From assembly GCA_038501625.1 (NCBI GenBank), contig JAZAYU010000007.1, forward strand, positions 2,335,685-2,399,684: a DNA stretch of 64,000 nucleotides, in the 5' to 3' direction. The notes under the pieces were generated by a model. That model was not told where the DNA came from. It did no database searches and was given only the letters and a program-made list of their open reading frames with translations. Made by a program: the position numbers and the translations under genes. Shown in pieces: positions 11,463 to 23,000 of this stretch (positions are counted from its first letter, which is position 1; every line of letters starts with the position of its first letter). The DNA is from Corbicula japonica (Eukaryota; Mollusca; Bivalvia; Venerida; Cyrenidae).

Positions 11463-11763
11463 GCCACTACAAGCTTACATTTTTTTATTATCACAACATA
11501 CATACAGGAAGTTAAGAGAAATGTTTGTATGACGTCAATGACGTCATAGTTGCATGGAAATGATTGAAACGAAATGCATTTTTTTATTTTTCATCTCGGA
11601 GAAAATCAAGTTGTCAGTGAACACTACAACCACTAGTTAAAATGGCGTATAAGCTTCGGTCATTTCAATTTCTTTTCTTATATATTCACAAATTCAAAGA
11701 ATACATCCGTATGAACTTTTATAATTACTTTATATTCTGGCAAAAGATATAACCTGGTTTTGT

Positions 11764-11783
11764 ACTTCTGCGGTCGCAGAAGT
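11764..11783. repeat. Short perfect palindrome
   Basis: ACTTCTGCG, a GT spacer and CGCAGAAGT form a 9-bp-arm hairpin about 80 bp upstream of the possible small exon at 11842. No known role. Confidence 0.6.
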
Positions 11784-11841
11784 TTGCAAATATAAATTTG
11801 CAATAATCTTTATACAGGGTGGGGAATCACGTGATAAAAAC

Positions 11842-11875
11842 ATGGCCGCCAACCAAACAAATCTCTCGGTTCGAC
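11842..11875 (+). other. Possible small first exon with strong donor
   Basis: ATGGCCGCCAACC has a good start context, stays open for 11 codons and runs into a consensus donor (C|GTAAGT). An E-box-like CACGTG lies just upstream. No following exon in frame was found. It could be a leader exon of the alpha-catenin gene 8 kb downstream or chance. Low confidence. Confidence 0.2.
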
Positions 11876-12594
11876 GTAAGTTTTTACTTGTTTCTCGCAT
11901 ATTCCTGGACCATTTTAAATGAAATAAACACTAAAATACCCCGTACACGAAGACAGATTGCATGGTGTATTCCAAATTTTGTCAGCTATTGTAGTTTATG
12001 CGGTATTTTATGTACAGTGTTTGTCAGCTTGCATTGCTCGGGGATAGGGTACACTTGGATCTTGATGAAATCGTTCTTCTGGCAAGTCTTCGCAAAAGAG
12101 CTGATTGTTGCATGAAAACAATTGTTATATCCCGACAGACTGAATGTTACTGGTGCAAAGATATCCAGTTTCTGTATGCAACTGATGTGAAAAACGCAAA
12201 AATGGAAAAGGATAGGGAACACTTGCCGAGACGTTGAGGATAGGGAACACTTTTATTATTGAGAATCAAACTGTTTGTCAATCCCGTCAAATAATTTCAA
12301 TAATTAAAAACCACGAATTTAACAATTCACAAGAAAGCAGCTTTGCACCTTTCCATAAAAAATGACGAATGCCAGACATATCAACTTGCCATGATAAGAA
12401 AACGACGCATTCAATTTTCATTTCCAACGACGACATTTCACACTGATCCACAGTCTTATTCCGAGAATGTTGGTCAAATATGCAGTGTCAGGTTTCATTT
12501 TGTTGAACAGATGTCGTCCCTTATTTTGACGGATTTCATTTTTTCCCTTACATTTCATAACAGAAACGATGCAAACTTCACTAGTTGCTCACTT

Positions 12595-12880
12595 TTCCTT
12601 TTCACAATTAGAAGTTTCCGCCTTTCCCTTCTCTACACTTCCCCAACCCACTTCCCTTCTATAACATTACCATTTCCCTTCTACAGTTCTCATTCCACAC
12701 TCAACCCCTTTTCTACCCTTCCCAACCCCTGTCTTTCTACACCCCTCCCATCTCTTCCCTATCGTTTCCTTTCTACCCTCCTTCCCTTTCTTTTCCAACC
12801 CTTTCCTTTCCCCACCCCTTTCTATCCGCACCCTTTCCTTTCCACACCACTTCCCTTTCATACACTTTGCTTTTATACTT
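12595..12880 (+). repeat. Pyrimidine-rich low-complexity tract
   Basis: Almost only C and T on the plus strand, made of variants of TTCCCTTTC, ACCCCTTTC and CTACCCTTCC. The 197-residue open frame across it is proline/serine/phenylalanine-rich because of this composition. Confidence 0.85.
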
Positions 12881-14187
12881 TATTCCTCTTTACATATACT
12901 TTACGCCTAAAAATATTCTTCACGTACTTTAAATAAGCCGAAGGAGAAAAATGGAACAGCGGAAGTACTTGTGAGTCAACACGGAAGCGAATTTAATCAT
13001 TTACTTTCAAATGAATTTTCATTGATTGTATACTGATAAAGGTAAATGTTATTATTTTTCTTTACAATTGTAATCATTAACAGTTTGCAAGTCGATTATG
13101 AATACCCAAAACGTAATATGATAAGCAATTAAATTGTTTTGAAATCGTTCACTTCTATAGTATGCCCCACCCAGACCAATAAATGCTTTAAAATTTTGAT
13201 TATATGTAGATAAGTCCGAGGATCATTTTATGACAAGTTCATAGGATTTAAAATATATGTTTGGGTTTGACTGTGGTTGTCCAGTTTACGGTGCCCTAGT
13301 CTCGATAATTTGACTACAAGCACATAAATCATAATTAAAAATATTTTTAAATTTTACTACTGATGTATGTGCTTTCCTCTCATGTTAATCAATAAAATAT
13401 TCCTTTATTATCAGTCGATTCACAACAGTTGGATAGAAATTAAGCAGCTTAACAAAGAGACGTTATCATATGTAGTTTGTGTTTTGTACAAAAAAAAAAC
13501 CATAAGATGGTATCAAGTCAAAACGTCCCCAAGTCAAAACGTCCTCAAGTCAAAACGTCCCTCATTTGGTCAAAACGTCCCCAATAAAAAGTCAAAACGT
13601 CCCCATGTCGGTCAAAACGTCCTCATGATTTTTTCCACACCTTTTTTTATTTCAATTTATTAAAACGTGGTTGTTTTTTAGATTTAAAACTATCTTCAGA
13701 ATATATACATGTTATACCAGCGATAACTTTTGAGTTTCACAAAATATGGTTTTATGCCATCGTTTTTGCACAGCGTATCTTCGAACCTTAATTAATACAC
13801 TTAACCTATGTTCTAAATGCATCGATCTTAAAATGTTATACCCTGATGCATTGAATTGTAGTGAACTCTTAAATTTTGAAACATGGTGACTGAGATACAT
13901 CATTTTTACTTCTTTTTAAGAAATTAATATTTAAATCACATTGTGCCTTAGCTAGGTGTTAGTATTATATTTTAACAAAGGCCTTAGTAAACCAAGGACG
14001 TTTAAACCATCTTTTGTGAAACTCAAAAGTTTTTGCTTGACTTATGAATTGATATTAACATAAAGAGACGCGAATTTTTACGGAAATATACCCGCTACTG
14101 ACGATTTTGTTTTTAATTCTGTTTTTACACGTAACTTTATTAAATGCCAGTATATTTCAAATGCGTGTAAATAATTTAAAGGTTATT

Positions 14188-15131
14188 TGCGACCTAATAG
14201 AGGTTAGGCTCCCAACTCTTACTTGGGTCTCGTAAGATCTAACTGTCCCATACCCAACATCTCCTTCAGGTGCGCTAAGGGGTCCATCTTGGCAATCCGT
14301 GCCAAGGATGTAGAATGGGGGAAATTAGCAGAAGTTGCTAATTTAATAGAGAGTTCTCCACCACTGACATTTATATTGTCAGAAAAACGAATTCAAGTCC
14401 AGAAAAACGAATATTGACTTCTTCAGAATCTATTTCATTCATTTTATATTCCATCACCAGTTAAACATATATTTACAATATGCATCATAATGTTTACTAT
14501 TTACAAAACTGCTGTCACATAAGTCACCCCATTTGGGGTGACTATTTTAAGTCACCAATTCACTACATTCTGTTATTTTCAAAAGTTCCACAAAAATTGA
14601 AGTAAACACTTCTAATGCTTTTCCAAGACTGTCTAAGTTTTACAAAATTATTCTATATTAAAATTCTGGTTTTCTTTAACAACCAATGAAATTTATTCAA
14701 TTTAGAAAACTTATTAAACTTTTAACCAATAAAATTCTGTGTAACAAATATGCAAATTACAAAAACCCTAAAATCATAATATCAGTATGTGGCTTGACAC
14801 TTATCAATAATTAATCTAATACCTTGTTTATCTGTCAACTTAGAGTCAAGCTGATTATATCATAAATGTGCCTAAAAGGAAATTTCTTTGTCTATTAATT
14901 TCAATTAACTCTAAAAAGATCAATTATTTAGTCTGCAAAGATATCAAATACCTGTATGCAATAAAATTGTCAAAGAAATATGATAAACACAAGTCTATAC
15001 CAAAAACATTTAGAAAATATTATGAACACTAAATTTATTAAATTTTCATTTGTTTAACTTTTAAGTTTCTATTTTAATTTTTATCTGTTTATTATAATTA
15101 TCAAGTGGGGTCCACTTTTTAAACGGTGGCA
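14188..15131. repeat. Left LTR
   Basis: Starts TGCGACCTAATAGAGG and ends AAACGGTGGCA. It includes a perfect hairpin GTCACC-CCATTTGG-GGTGAC at about 14523-14542. It encodes the same 64-codon frame as the right LTR, which has no recognisable product. Confidence 0.85.
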
Positions 15132-15948
15132 AATACCCCCTTTGTTAAATTAGTTCGTCCTCGAACTACACATATAATATTATCTTCAGTTTTATGTGCA
15201 ATATTTCACTTTCAAAAAACTTTCACAATGTCACACAATTTTCCTATTTTAGAACTTCTTTCTCCACTGGATCACTTTTGTGGAATTTAATTTGTTACCT
15301 TGTATTGTTGTTTCATATCCAATTTCACACTGGGAAATATCATTAAAAAGACTTGCAAATGAAATCATGTGTTTAACTGTAATACTAATTACAAATTTGA
15401 AAGGTGAATGTCCAAAACAATTTTACTTCAATTTTGCTAATGTCTGATTAAAGAAGGGCAGTATGAGTAAAGTTCAGCCGACATATAAACTATTACTCAA
15501 GCACTATGTTATTATTTTAACTCTAAGTCCTGCAAAGAGTAAGTCAAATTTATATCAACCCTTCAATTATCAAAGTTAGTCACCTTATTTTAGATCTAAA
15601 TTTTCCCAGTTCTATCATTATTTATTTCATACTAATTATTTCATAGAAATTAATCATGTTAAAGTATTTTTAACACTTCAATCTGACGATCACCTTTATT
15701 AGGTTTTCTTTTTACTGGACTTCAAAATTTTTAGCATACATGGCATTCTGCATCTTTCATTAGGACCATCTTTCAGGGCAAGCAAACCTTATATTTTCCT
15801 GTTTAAAATCATTAACTGCAATTTAATTTTTGCGTTTAAATCTTTATTTAGATTTTTTTTACTTTACTTTCTTACATTATTTATTTTATTTCTTATGCAC
15901 TATTATCTATGTCTGTATTACTTAAACTGTTTTATCAGTTATCTCAAA

Positions 15949-16147
15949 CTGTGCTCACAGGCCCTACCTTGTTTTATACTTTTAATAGATCTGTGCTCAC
16001 TGGCACTATCCTATTAACTGTGCTCACTGGCACTATCCTATTTGTCTGTGCTCACTGGCACTATCTTATTTGTCTGTGCTCACTGGCACTATCTTATTTG
16101 TCTGTGCTCACTGGCACTATCTTATTTGTCTGTGCTCACTGGCACAT
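15949..16147. repeat. 28-bp tandem repeat inside the LTR element
   Basis: About seven head-to-tail units of CTGTGCTCACTGGCACTATC plus TTATTTGT. The first units are diverged and the last ones nearly identical. Confidence 0.9.
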
Positions 16148-16680
16148 GGTGTCCTTGCACCTTCAACCAACTGTAAATTCTCCATTTAGCCCTCTGTGGC
16201 TGTACCTTGTTTTCCTTCCTGTTATTCCAAGCAGCTATTAAGTCAGTATCGGTATTAATCAAATTTTGGGAACTAGAAAATTAAACTTAGTAATTTCATC
16301 AACTTAGCCATTAATACATTGTCACAAATCCCATTCAGTCCTTGCTGAGTATGGGTGTGAACCTTTGTACCAGACTGTCTAATTAATTACAGTTTAAATA
16401 ATTTTAGCCCTCATTTAAGATTAAGGTTGACTGCTCAAAGAAGTACTTGGAAAATTTAAGGAAATTTGAGACCAGAACCAAAAACATAAATGCTGGTGAG
16501 TGATTTACTGGTTCGTCGACACCGAAATCCAGTTTCAAACTCAGGATCCCAACAACATACATACTTCTCATTGATCTACTGTAGATCAAAGTGGTCCTAT
16601 TTTAATTATGATTCAGTGATAAGAATCACACCTATGATGATTACCTATATGAAATCAAATGAAGGTCTCAAAAGGAATTA

Positions 16681-16985
16681 ATTATTTAACTACCCCAACT
16701 TGTCCAGACTAACTAAGATTTTTATTTAAATCAAACAGTACTGGCAGAGTAGAAATTTATAATTAATTTACAGGCACTGGTTTTAATTATTTAACTACCC
16801 CAACTTGTCCAGACTAACTAAGATTTTTATTTAAATCAAACAGTACTGGCAGAGTAGAAATTTATAATTAATTTACAGGCACTGGTTTTAATTATTTAAC
16901 TACCCCAACTTGTCCAGACTTACTAAGATTTAATTTAAATCAAACAGTACTGGCAAGGTAGAAATTTATAATTAATTAACAGGTA
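16681..16985. repeat. 105-bp tandem repeat, three units
   Basis: Units start at 16681, 16786 and 16891 with ATTATTTAACTACCCCAACT. The first two are nearly identical and the third has small deletions. Confidence 0.92.
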
Positions 16986-17483
16986 CTAAAATTTTCAAGG
17001 TTGTCACCTATGAAATTTACATGAAGAAATTACATCCCTTGCCCCTGCAAGAGATTCAGCTTAGTTGATGTTCTATTTCAACATTCTATTTAGTTATTAA
17101 TAACTTATTTTAAATGTTCTTATTAATTTTTAAATTAACAGCTACATGTTAACTTAACACATTACATCATTTTAATATTTTCTGGCTTATTATGTATAAA
17201 TGCTATTTATTTACCTTATTCATTCTGCCCTTTAGTTAAATTTTGGTCAAATCTTACTTAATAAACTTTTATACACACATGAAATATTTGCAAATTTAAA
17301 ATTTACTTTACTAAACAAAAATGTTTCTGTTCTTCTGTCTTCCATCTTCTTTTATATTGCCCATTTTCTTTTCTTGTCCTGGTAAATGTAACTATATGGT
17401 TTGCTGCCTCTATATGTTTGAAACTCTGTGCCTTCTCTATTTGTTGCCCTTTGCCAAATGAATTGCTGCCATTTTGCCATTTG

Positions 17484-17580
17484 TTCTTTGATTGCAATGT
17501 TCTTGATTTTTGGTAAATCCATGATATTAACTTTCTTTGATTGCAATGTTCTTGATTTTTGGTAAATCCATGATATTAAC
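17484..17580. repeat. Short tandem duplication
   Basis: CTTTGATTGCAATGTTCTTG and the following ATTTTTGGTAAATCCATGAT occur twice in a row. Confidence 0.85.
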
Positions 17581-17710
17581 TTCTTATATATTGATTATCC
17601 ATGCTATAAACTTCTGATATGTTCTGTCCCTTTTGGATTATTCTCCTGACCATTCGATGATTTGTCGCTTGGCTGTGAAGGTAGATGTACCCATGGATTC
17701 TCCGACCATC

Positions 17711-18654
17711 TGCGACCTAATAGAGGTTAGGCTCCCAACTCTTACTTGGGTCTCGTAAGATCTAACTGTCCCATACCCAACATCTCCTTCAGGTGCGCTA
17801 AGGGGTCCATCTTGGCAATCCGTGCCAAGGATGTAGAATGGGGGAAATTAGCAGAAGTTGCTAATTTAATAGAGAGTTCTCCACCACTGACATTTATATT
17901 GTCAGAAAAACGAATTCAAGTCCAGAAAAACGAATATTGACTTCTTCAGAATCTATTTCATTCATTTTATATTCCATCACCAGTTAAACATATATTTACA
18001 ATATGCATCATAATGTTTACTATTTACAAAACTGCTGTCACATAAGTCACCCCATTTGGGGTGACTATTTTAAGTCACCAATTCACTACATTCTGTTATT
18101 TTCAAAAGTTCCACAAAAATTGAAGTAAACACTTCTAATGCTTTTCCAAGACTGTCTAAGTTTTACAAAATTATTCTATATTAAAATTCTGGTTTTCTTT
18201 AACAACCAATGAAATTTATTCAATTTAGAAAACTTATTAAACTTTTAACCAATAAAATTCTGTGTAACAAATATGCAAATTACAAAAACCCTAAAATCAT
18301 AATATCAGTATGTGGCTTGACACTTATCAATAATTAATCTAATACCTTGTTTATCTGTCAACTTAGAGTCAAGCTGATTATATCATAAATGTGCCTAAAA
18401 GGAAATTTCTTTGTCTATTAATTTCAATTAACTCTAAAAAGATCAATTATTTAGTCTGCAAAGATATCAAATACCTGTATGCAATAAAATTGTCAAAGAA
18501 ATATGATAAACACAAGTCTATACCAAAAACATTTAGAAAATATTATGAACACTAAATTTATTAAATTTTCATTTGTTTAACTTTTAAGTTTCTATTTTAA
18601 TTTTTATCTGTTTATTATAATTATCAAGTGGGGTCCACTTTTTAAACGGTGGCA
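17711..18654. repeat. Right LTR
   Basis: Same length and apparently the same sequence as the left LTR, at a constant offset of 3523 bases. Confidence 0.85.
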
Positions 18655-19941
18655 TATTTATTAAAAGAAGTGAACATGATTTAATAAACTTTTTCTTCAA
18701 GTTTAAAGAATATACTCTGATTCCACGCAGAGAAATTAAAATGATAAATTAAAATTTAAAAACAAGATCGGTGTAGTTAGAATATTGGTTAAATGTACGA
18801 TTTAAACAGATTTTATCCAGCATTTGTTACAAGTAAAATGTATTTAATAATCCAAAATAATTAACTTATATAAATAAAATATATATAAATATTAAATTTA
18901 GTTAAGTAATCATTCTAGTATCCCTTTTACTGTTATGCGGGTGTGTTTTCTACACAATATATCTTAAATTATTTGTTAAAAATGTTTCTTAAATGAATTA
19001 ATTTAAATCTTTATTTTATTATTAACTTAAAGACTAATCAAACATATTCTGCTACTTCCAATCATTGATCCAATTAAGATATCGAATTAACAGACCTATG
19101 ACACTTATTTGCAAATTATCAACACATGCTTAATAATTCACGGGGTATCGGATACAAAACTGAATACCGCTGTGACACATCTGATTTTTTATGGGGCAAT
19201 TTATTACTGGATCTTTCAGTAAGTAATTAAGAAGAAAAAAAGATGATGTGTCAAATGCCTCTTAGTTTTCACAAATAACCATCTTTTTTCCAAATTTAAA
19301 ATTGTATTTTATCCGTGTATAAAGTGTTACAAGCATGAACCACCGCAATAACACTCTGCGGCCGATGTTTTTTTTAAACTATATACTGGGCTAAAATATT
19401 TTAACCCAGCTACATATTAATATTTTGAAATTAAACGCATAACTAACTATGCTCGTATGTTTAATAAAATTGTTAAATAAAACATTTTACAAAGTTTAAA
19501 TAGTTGTATTATATTATTGTAAAATGGATATTTCCAATTGGGGACGTTTTGACTTTTTACAAATAACCACTGTGGACGTTTTGACCAAACGAGGGACGTT
19601 TTGACTTGGGGACGTTTTGACTGTAAATCCATAAGATTTTGATTCTAGTTGGAATAAGCTTTTTGGTTTGTTTTTTTATAATGATATGTTTGGTTTAAAA
19701 AACAATTTAATTTTAAAGTTGTCAAAATTAGTGATACATATACAGACATAGAAGAAAAACTTCCAATATTTACAAATTACTGCTGCATTTGACTAGTTTT
19801 GTTTAAGCAAGATTTTGTCCAAACCAAATTCAGTCTTTTTTCATGCTTTCCTGTAAATTTCAATTTTACAACATCAACTGTATATTCAACATTGAAATCT
19901 TAGTTCTTACTTCACTGGTCATACTTTTCTTCTTGTTTCAG

Positions 19942-20056
19942 GGGGAACAAATCCTAGCCTGCAATGATGGGCACTTTAAACATTAAGTGGGACCCAAAGA
20001 ACTTGGAAATCAGGACAAAATCAGTGGAAAAAACGTTAGAGCCTCTAGTTACTCAG
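19942..20056 (+). CDS. CTNNA: Alpha-catenin exon 1 (22 nt of leader, residues 1-31)
   Basis: Acceptor TTTCAG ends at 19941, so a non-coding exon must exist upstream. Coding runs 19964-20056 and ends VTQ before GTAATT. Two ATGs in tandem. Confidence 0.95.
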
Positions 20057-23000
20057 GTAATTAATTGTAAAAAAAATATTAGTTCTTTCCTTTATGATCA
20101 TTTATACATCTTTTGTAGTCACCTCAGTAGGTTAAAAATAATCGAACAGTGAATGGAAAGTTAGGAACACAAAGCTGCCTTTTTAAGTGAATTAGAAGTA
20201 TATGTCACACAATCTTGTTATTGATTCTATTAAAATACACAAAGCAGGGGTTTTCCTAGCCATTTTGGGAAAAGGACCCTGGCCAGAATTGGGAAAATTT
20301 TAGCACATGAAAGGTCTCATTTTGGGAATTTTTATCGACAAAAATACATGTTTTGGGAATTTTGAAATCATTGTTTTTATGCGTTTTCCCCCTATTTTTA
20401 AACTTTTACAAGGAAGGATCAGTTTACTTTTTATTCACTCAGGGTGGTTTAGTGTTTAAAACCTACATGCAGGCTTTTTTTTTCAGAAAGAAAACTCAAG
20501 GTATGGAATAATTTTTAGCTCGACTATTCGAAGAATATGTCGAGCTATTGTACTCACTTGGGCGTCGCCGTCGGCGTCCCGCTTTGGTTAAAGTTTGCGT
20601 GCAACCTACTAATATCTTAAAAACTACTATAGCTACAGCTTTGAAACTTGGCACACTTGTTCATCATCATGTCCCGAGTATGTATGTCAAGAACCATAAC
20701 TCTAACTTTCATTTTGATCATATTATGGCCCTTTTTCGACTTAGAATTTCAGGTTAAAGTTTGCATGCAAGCTAATGTACAGACACATAACTTCAATACT
20801 ACTTATACTACAGCTTTGAAACTTGGCACACTTGTTCATCATCATGTCCCGAGTGTGTATGCCAAGAACCATAACTCTAACTTTCATTTTGATCAAATTA
20901 TGGCCCTTTTTTGATTTAGAATTTCAGGTTAAAGTTTGCATGCAAGCTACTGTACAAACACATAACTTTAATACTACTTATACTACAGCTTTGAAACTTG
21001 GCACACTTGTTCATCATCATGTCCCGAGTGTGTATGCCAAGAACCATAACTCTAACTTTCATTTTCATCAAATTATGTCCCTTTTTTCGACTTAGAATTT
21101 CAGGTTAAAGTTTGCGTGCAAGCTAGTGTACAAACCCGTAACTTACATACTACTTATACTAGAGCTTTGAAACTTTCAGCACTTGTTGATTATCATATCT
21201 CAAGTGGGTATGCCAAGAAGCATAACTCTAACTTCCATTTTGTTCAAATTATGGCCCTTTTTCCACTTAGAATGTCAGGTTAAAGTTTGCGTGCAAGCTA
21301 GTTACTTTCATACTTCTTGTACTATAGCTTTGAAACTTTCAACACTTGTTTACCATCATGACCCTGACTATGTATGCCAAGAACCATAACTCTTTCTTTA
21401 ATTTTTAATCAAATTATGGCCCTTTTTCAACTTAGAATTTCAAGTTAAAGTTTGCATGCAAGCTAGTTACTTTCATACTTCTTGTACTATAGCTTTGAAA
21501 CTTGTTCACTATCTTGACCCTGACTATGTATGCCAAGAACCATAACTCTTTCTTTGATTTATATCATATTATTGCGCTTTTTAGACTTAGAAATTAAGGT
21601 TAAAGTTTGCATGCAAGGTGGTGAAACATCAAATCTTTCGTTCTATTAAAACGTCAACTTTAAAACTTTGTATACCTTTATTTTATCATACATCAGGTTG
21701 ATTTTCAAAGGCCCATAACTCATCCTTGCTTTTTTTATTTAATTTTTGCCCTTTTTCGCTTAGAAATTAGAATTAAGACTTAGAAATTATGGTTAAAGTT
21801 TCAATGTTAGTGTTTTCCATAGGTAATGCTATAGAAAAGATTTAAAACAGATGTACTAAACATACTTTGGTTGAAAGTGTTGTGTTATACTCTACTATAC
21901 TATACCATACCATACCATACCATACCATACCATACCATACCATACCATACCATACCATACCATACCATACCATACCATACCATACCATACCATACCATAC
22001 CATACCATACCACCACCACCACACCACACCACACCACACCACCACCACCCACCCACCCCACACCCACCCACCCACCACCACCCACCAGCACCCCCCACCA
22101 GCACCACCCCCCCCCAACCCCCCCACACACCCACCCACCCCACCCACCACCACCCCACACCCACCCACCACCTCCCACCACCACCACCCCACCACCACCT
22201 ACCACCCCACCCCACACCCACCCACCCATCCCCCCCCCACCACCACCCCCTACCACCACCCCCCACCACCACCACCCACACCCCCCACCACCCACCCATT
22301 CCACACCCACACACCCACCACCACCCTCCACCACCACCCCCCCCCCCCCCACACCCACCCACCCACAACCACCCCACACACACCCCCCACCCACCCACCC
22401 CACCACCACCCACACCCACCCACCACCAGCCACCACCACCCCGTACCACCACCACCCACCATCCACACACCACACCACACTACCACCACCCCCCACCACA
22501 TACCACCAACACCACCACCAACAATAACACCAACAACACAACCAACAGTAACACAAATAACAACAACTACACTACCAACAACACAGTCAACAACACCACC
22601 ACCAACAACATCAACACCAACAATAGCATCAACAACCACCACCAACATCAACAACACTGACAACAACACCAACAACAACAACACCATCACTACCACCACC
22701 AACAATAACACCAATAACACAAATAACAACAACAACAACACCACCAACAACAACACCACCAACAACACTGTCAACAACACCATCACCATCAACACCACCA
22801 ACAACACCGTCAACAACACCACCAACAACAATACCAACAACAGCAACAACACCCACACCACCAACAACAGCAACCAGCATACCATACCTTACTATACTAC
22901 ACCACACCCCACCACATCACTATAGGTGGGCAGGGATAGTGGGTTGATGGGTGTGGGATCAGGTGTGTATGGACTGGGTTGTGTAAACCCTCTAAAAAAA

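Larger units (their letters stand above)
8939..13499. other. Intergenic stretch upstream of the carotenoid oxygenase
   Basis: It should contain the oxygenase promoter (just above 8938) but shows no clear TATA box. Apart from the ribozyme candidate, a short palindrome, a possible small exon and a pyrimidine tract listed separately, I see nothing to annotate. Three copies of GGATAGGGNACACTT occur at about 12041, 12212 and 12238. Confidence 0.5.
14188..18654. mobile_element. LTR retrotransposon-like element without gag/pol
   Basis: Two 944-bp direct repeats (14188-15131 and 17711-18654) begin TG and end CA, and are flanked by the 4-bp repeat TATT. They read the same throughout where I compared them, so the insertion looks recent. 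The 2.6 kb between them has no gag, protease, reverse transcriptase or integrase frame. I see no obvious primer-binding site or polypurine tract. This fits a large non-autonomous derivative (LARD-like). A 4-bp duplication fits Gypsy- or BEL-type integrases, but the family is not known. Confidence 0.82.
13509..19628. mobile_element. DNA transposon with GTCAAAACGTCC-array ends, split by an LTR element
   Basis: The left end (13509-13625) holds six spaced copies of GTCAAAACGTCC. The right end (19540-19622) holds four copies of the reverse complement. The words CTCATTTGGTCAAAACG and CGTTTTGACCAAACGAG pair across the element. The 9-bp direct repeat CCATAAGAT lies immediately outside both ends (13500-13508 and 19629-19637). 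Removing the LTR element (14188-18654) leaves about 1.65 kb with no transposase, so it is non-autonomous. A 9-bp duplication is typical of Mutator-like elements and also seen in Merlin; the superfamily is not proven. Confidence 0.75.

Noticed and set aside
12343..12936. 197-codon plus-strand frame
   Set aside because: More than half is a pyrimidine tract read as Pro/Ser/Phe/Leu; no motif, no splice evidence.
12949..12994. ATGGAACAGCGGAAG followed by GTGAGT as a tiny exon
   Set aside because: Only six codons before the donor and no following exon; too little to support.
14223..14417. 64-codon frame repeated exactly at 17746-17940
   Set aside because: Its duplication is explained by the two LTRs; no similarity to any gag or pol protein that I recognise.
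21867..22925. Long open frames (352, 218, 211 and 192 codons) rich in His/Pro/Thr/Asn or Gly/Val/Trp
   Set aside because: They are translations of the C/A-rich satellite in both directions; no stop codons occur simply because the repeat lacks them.
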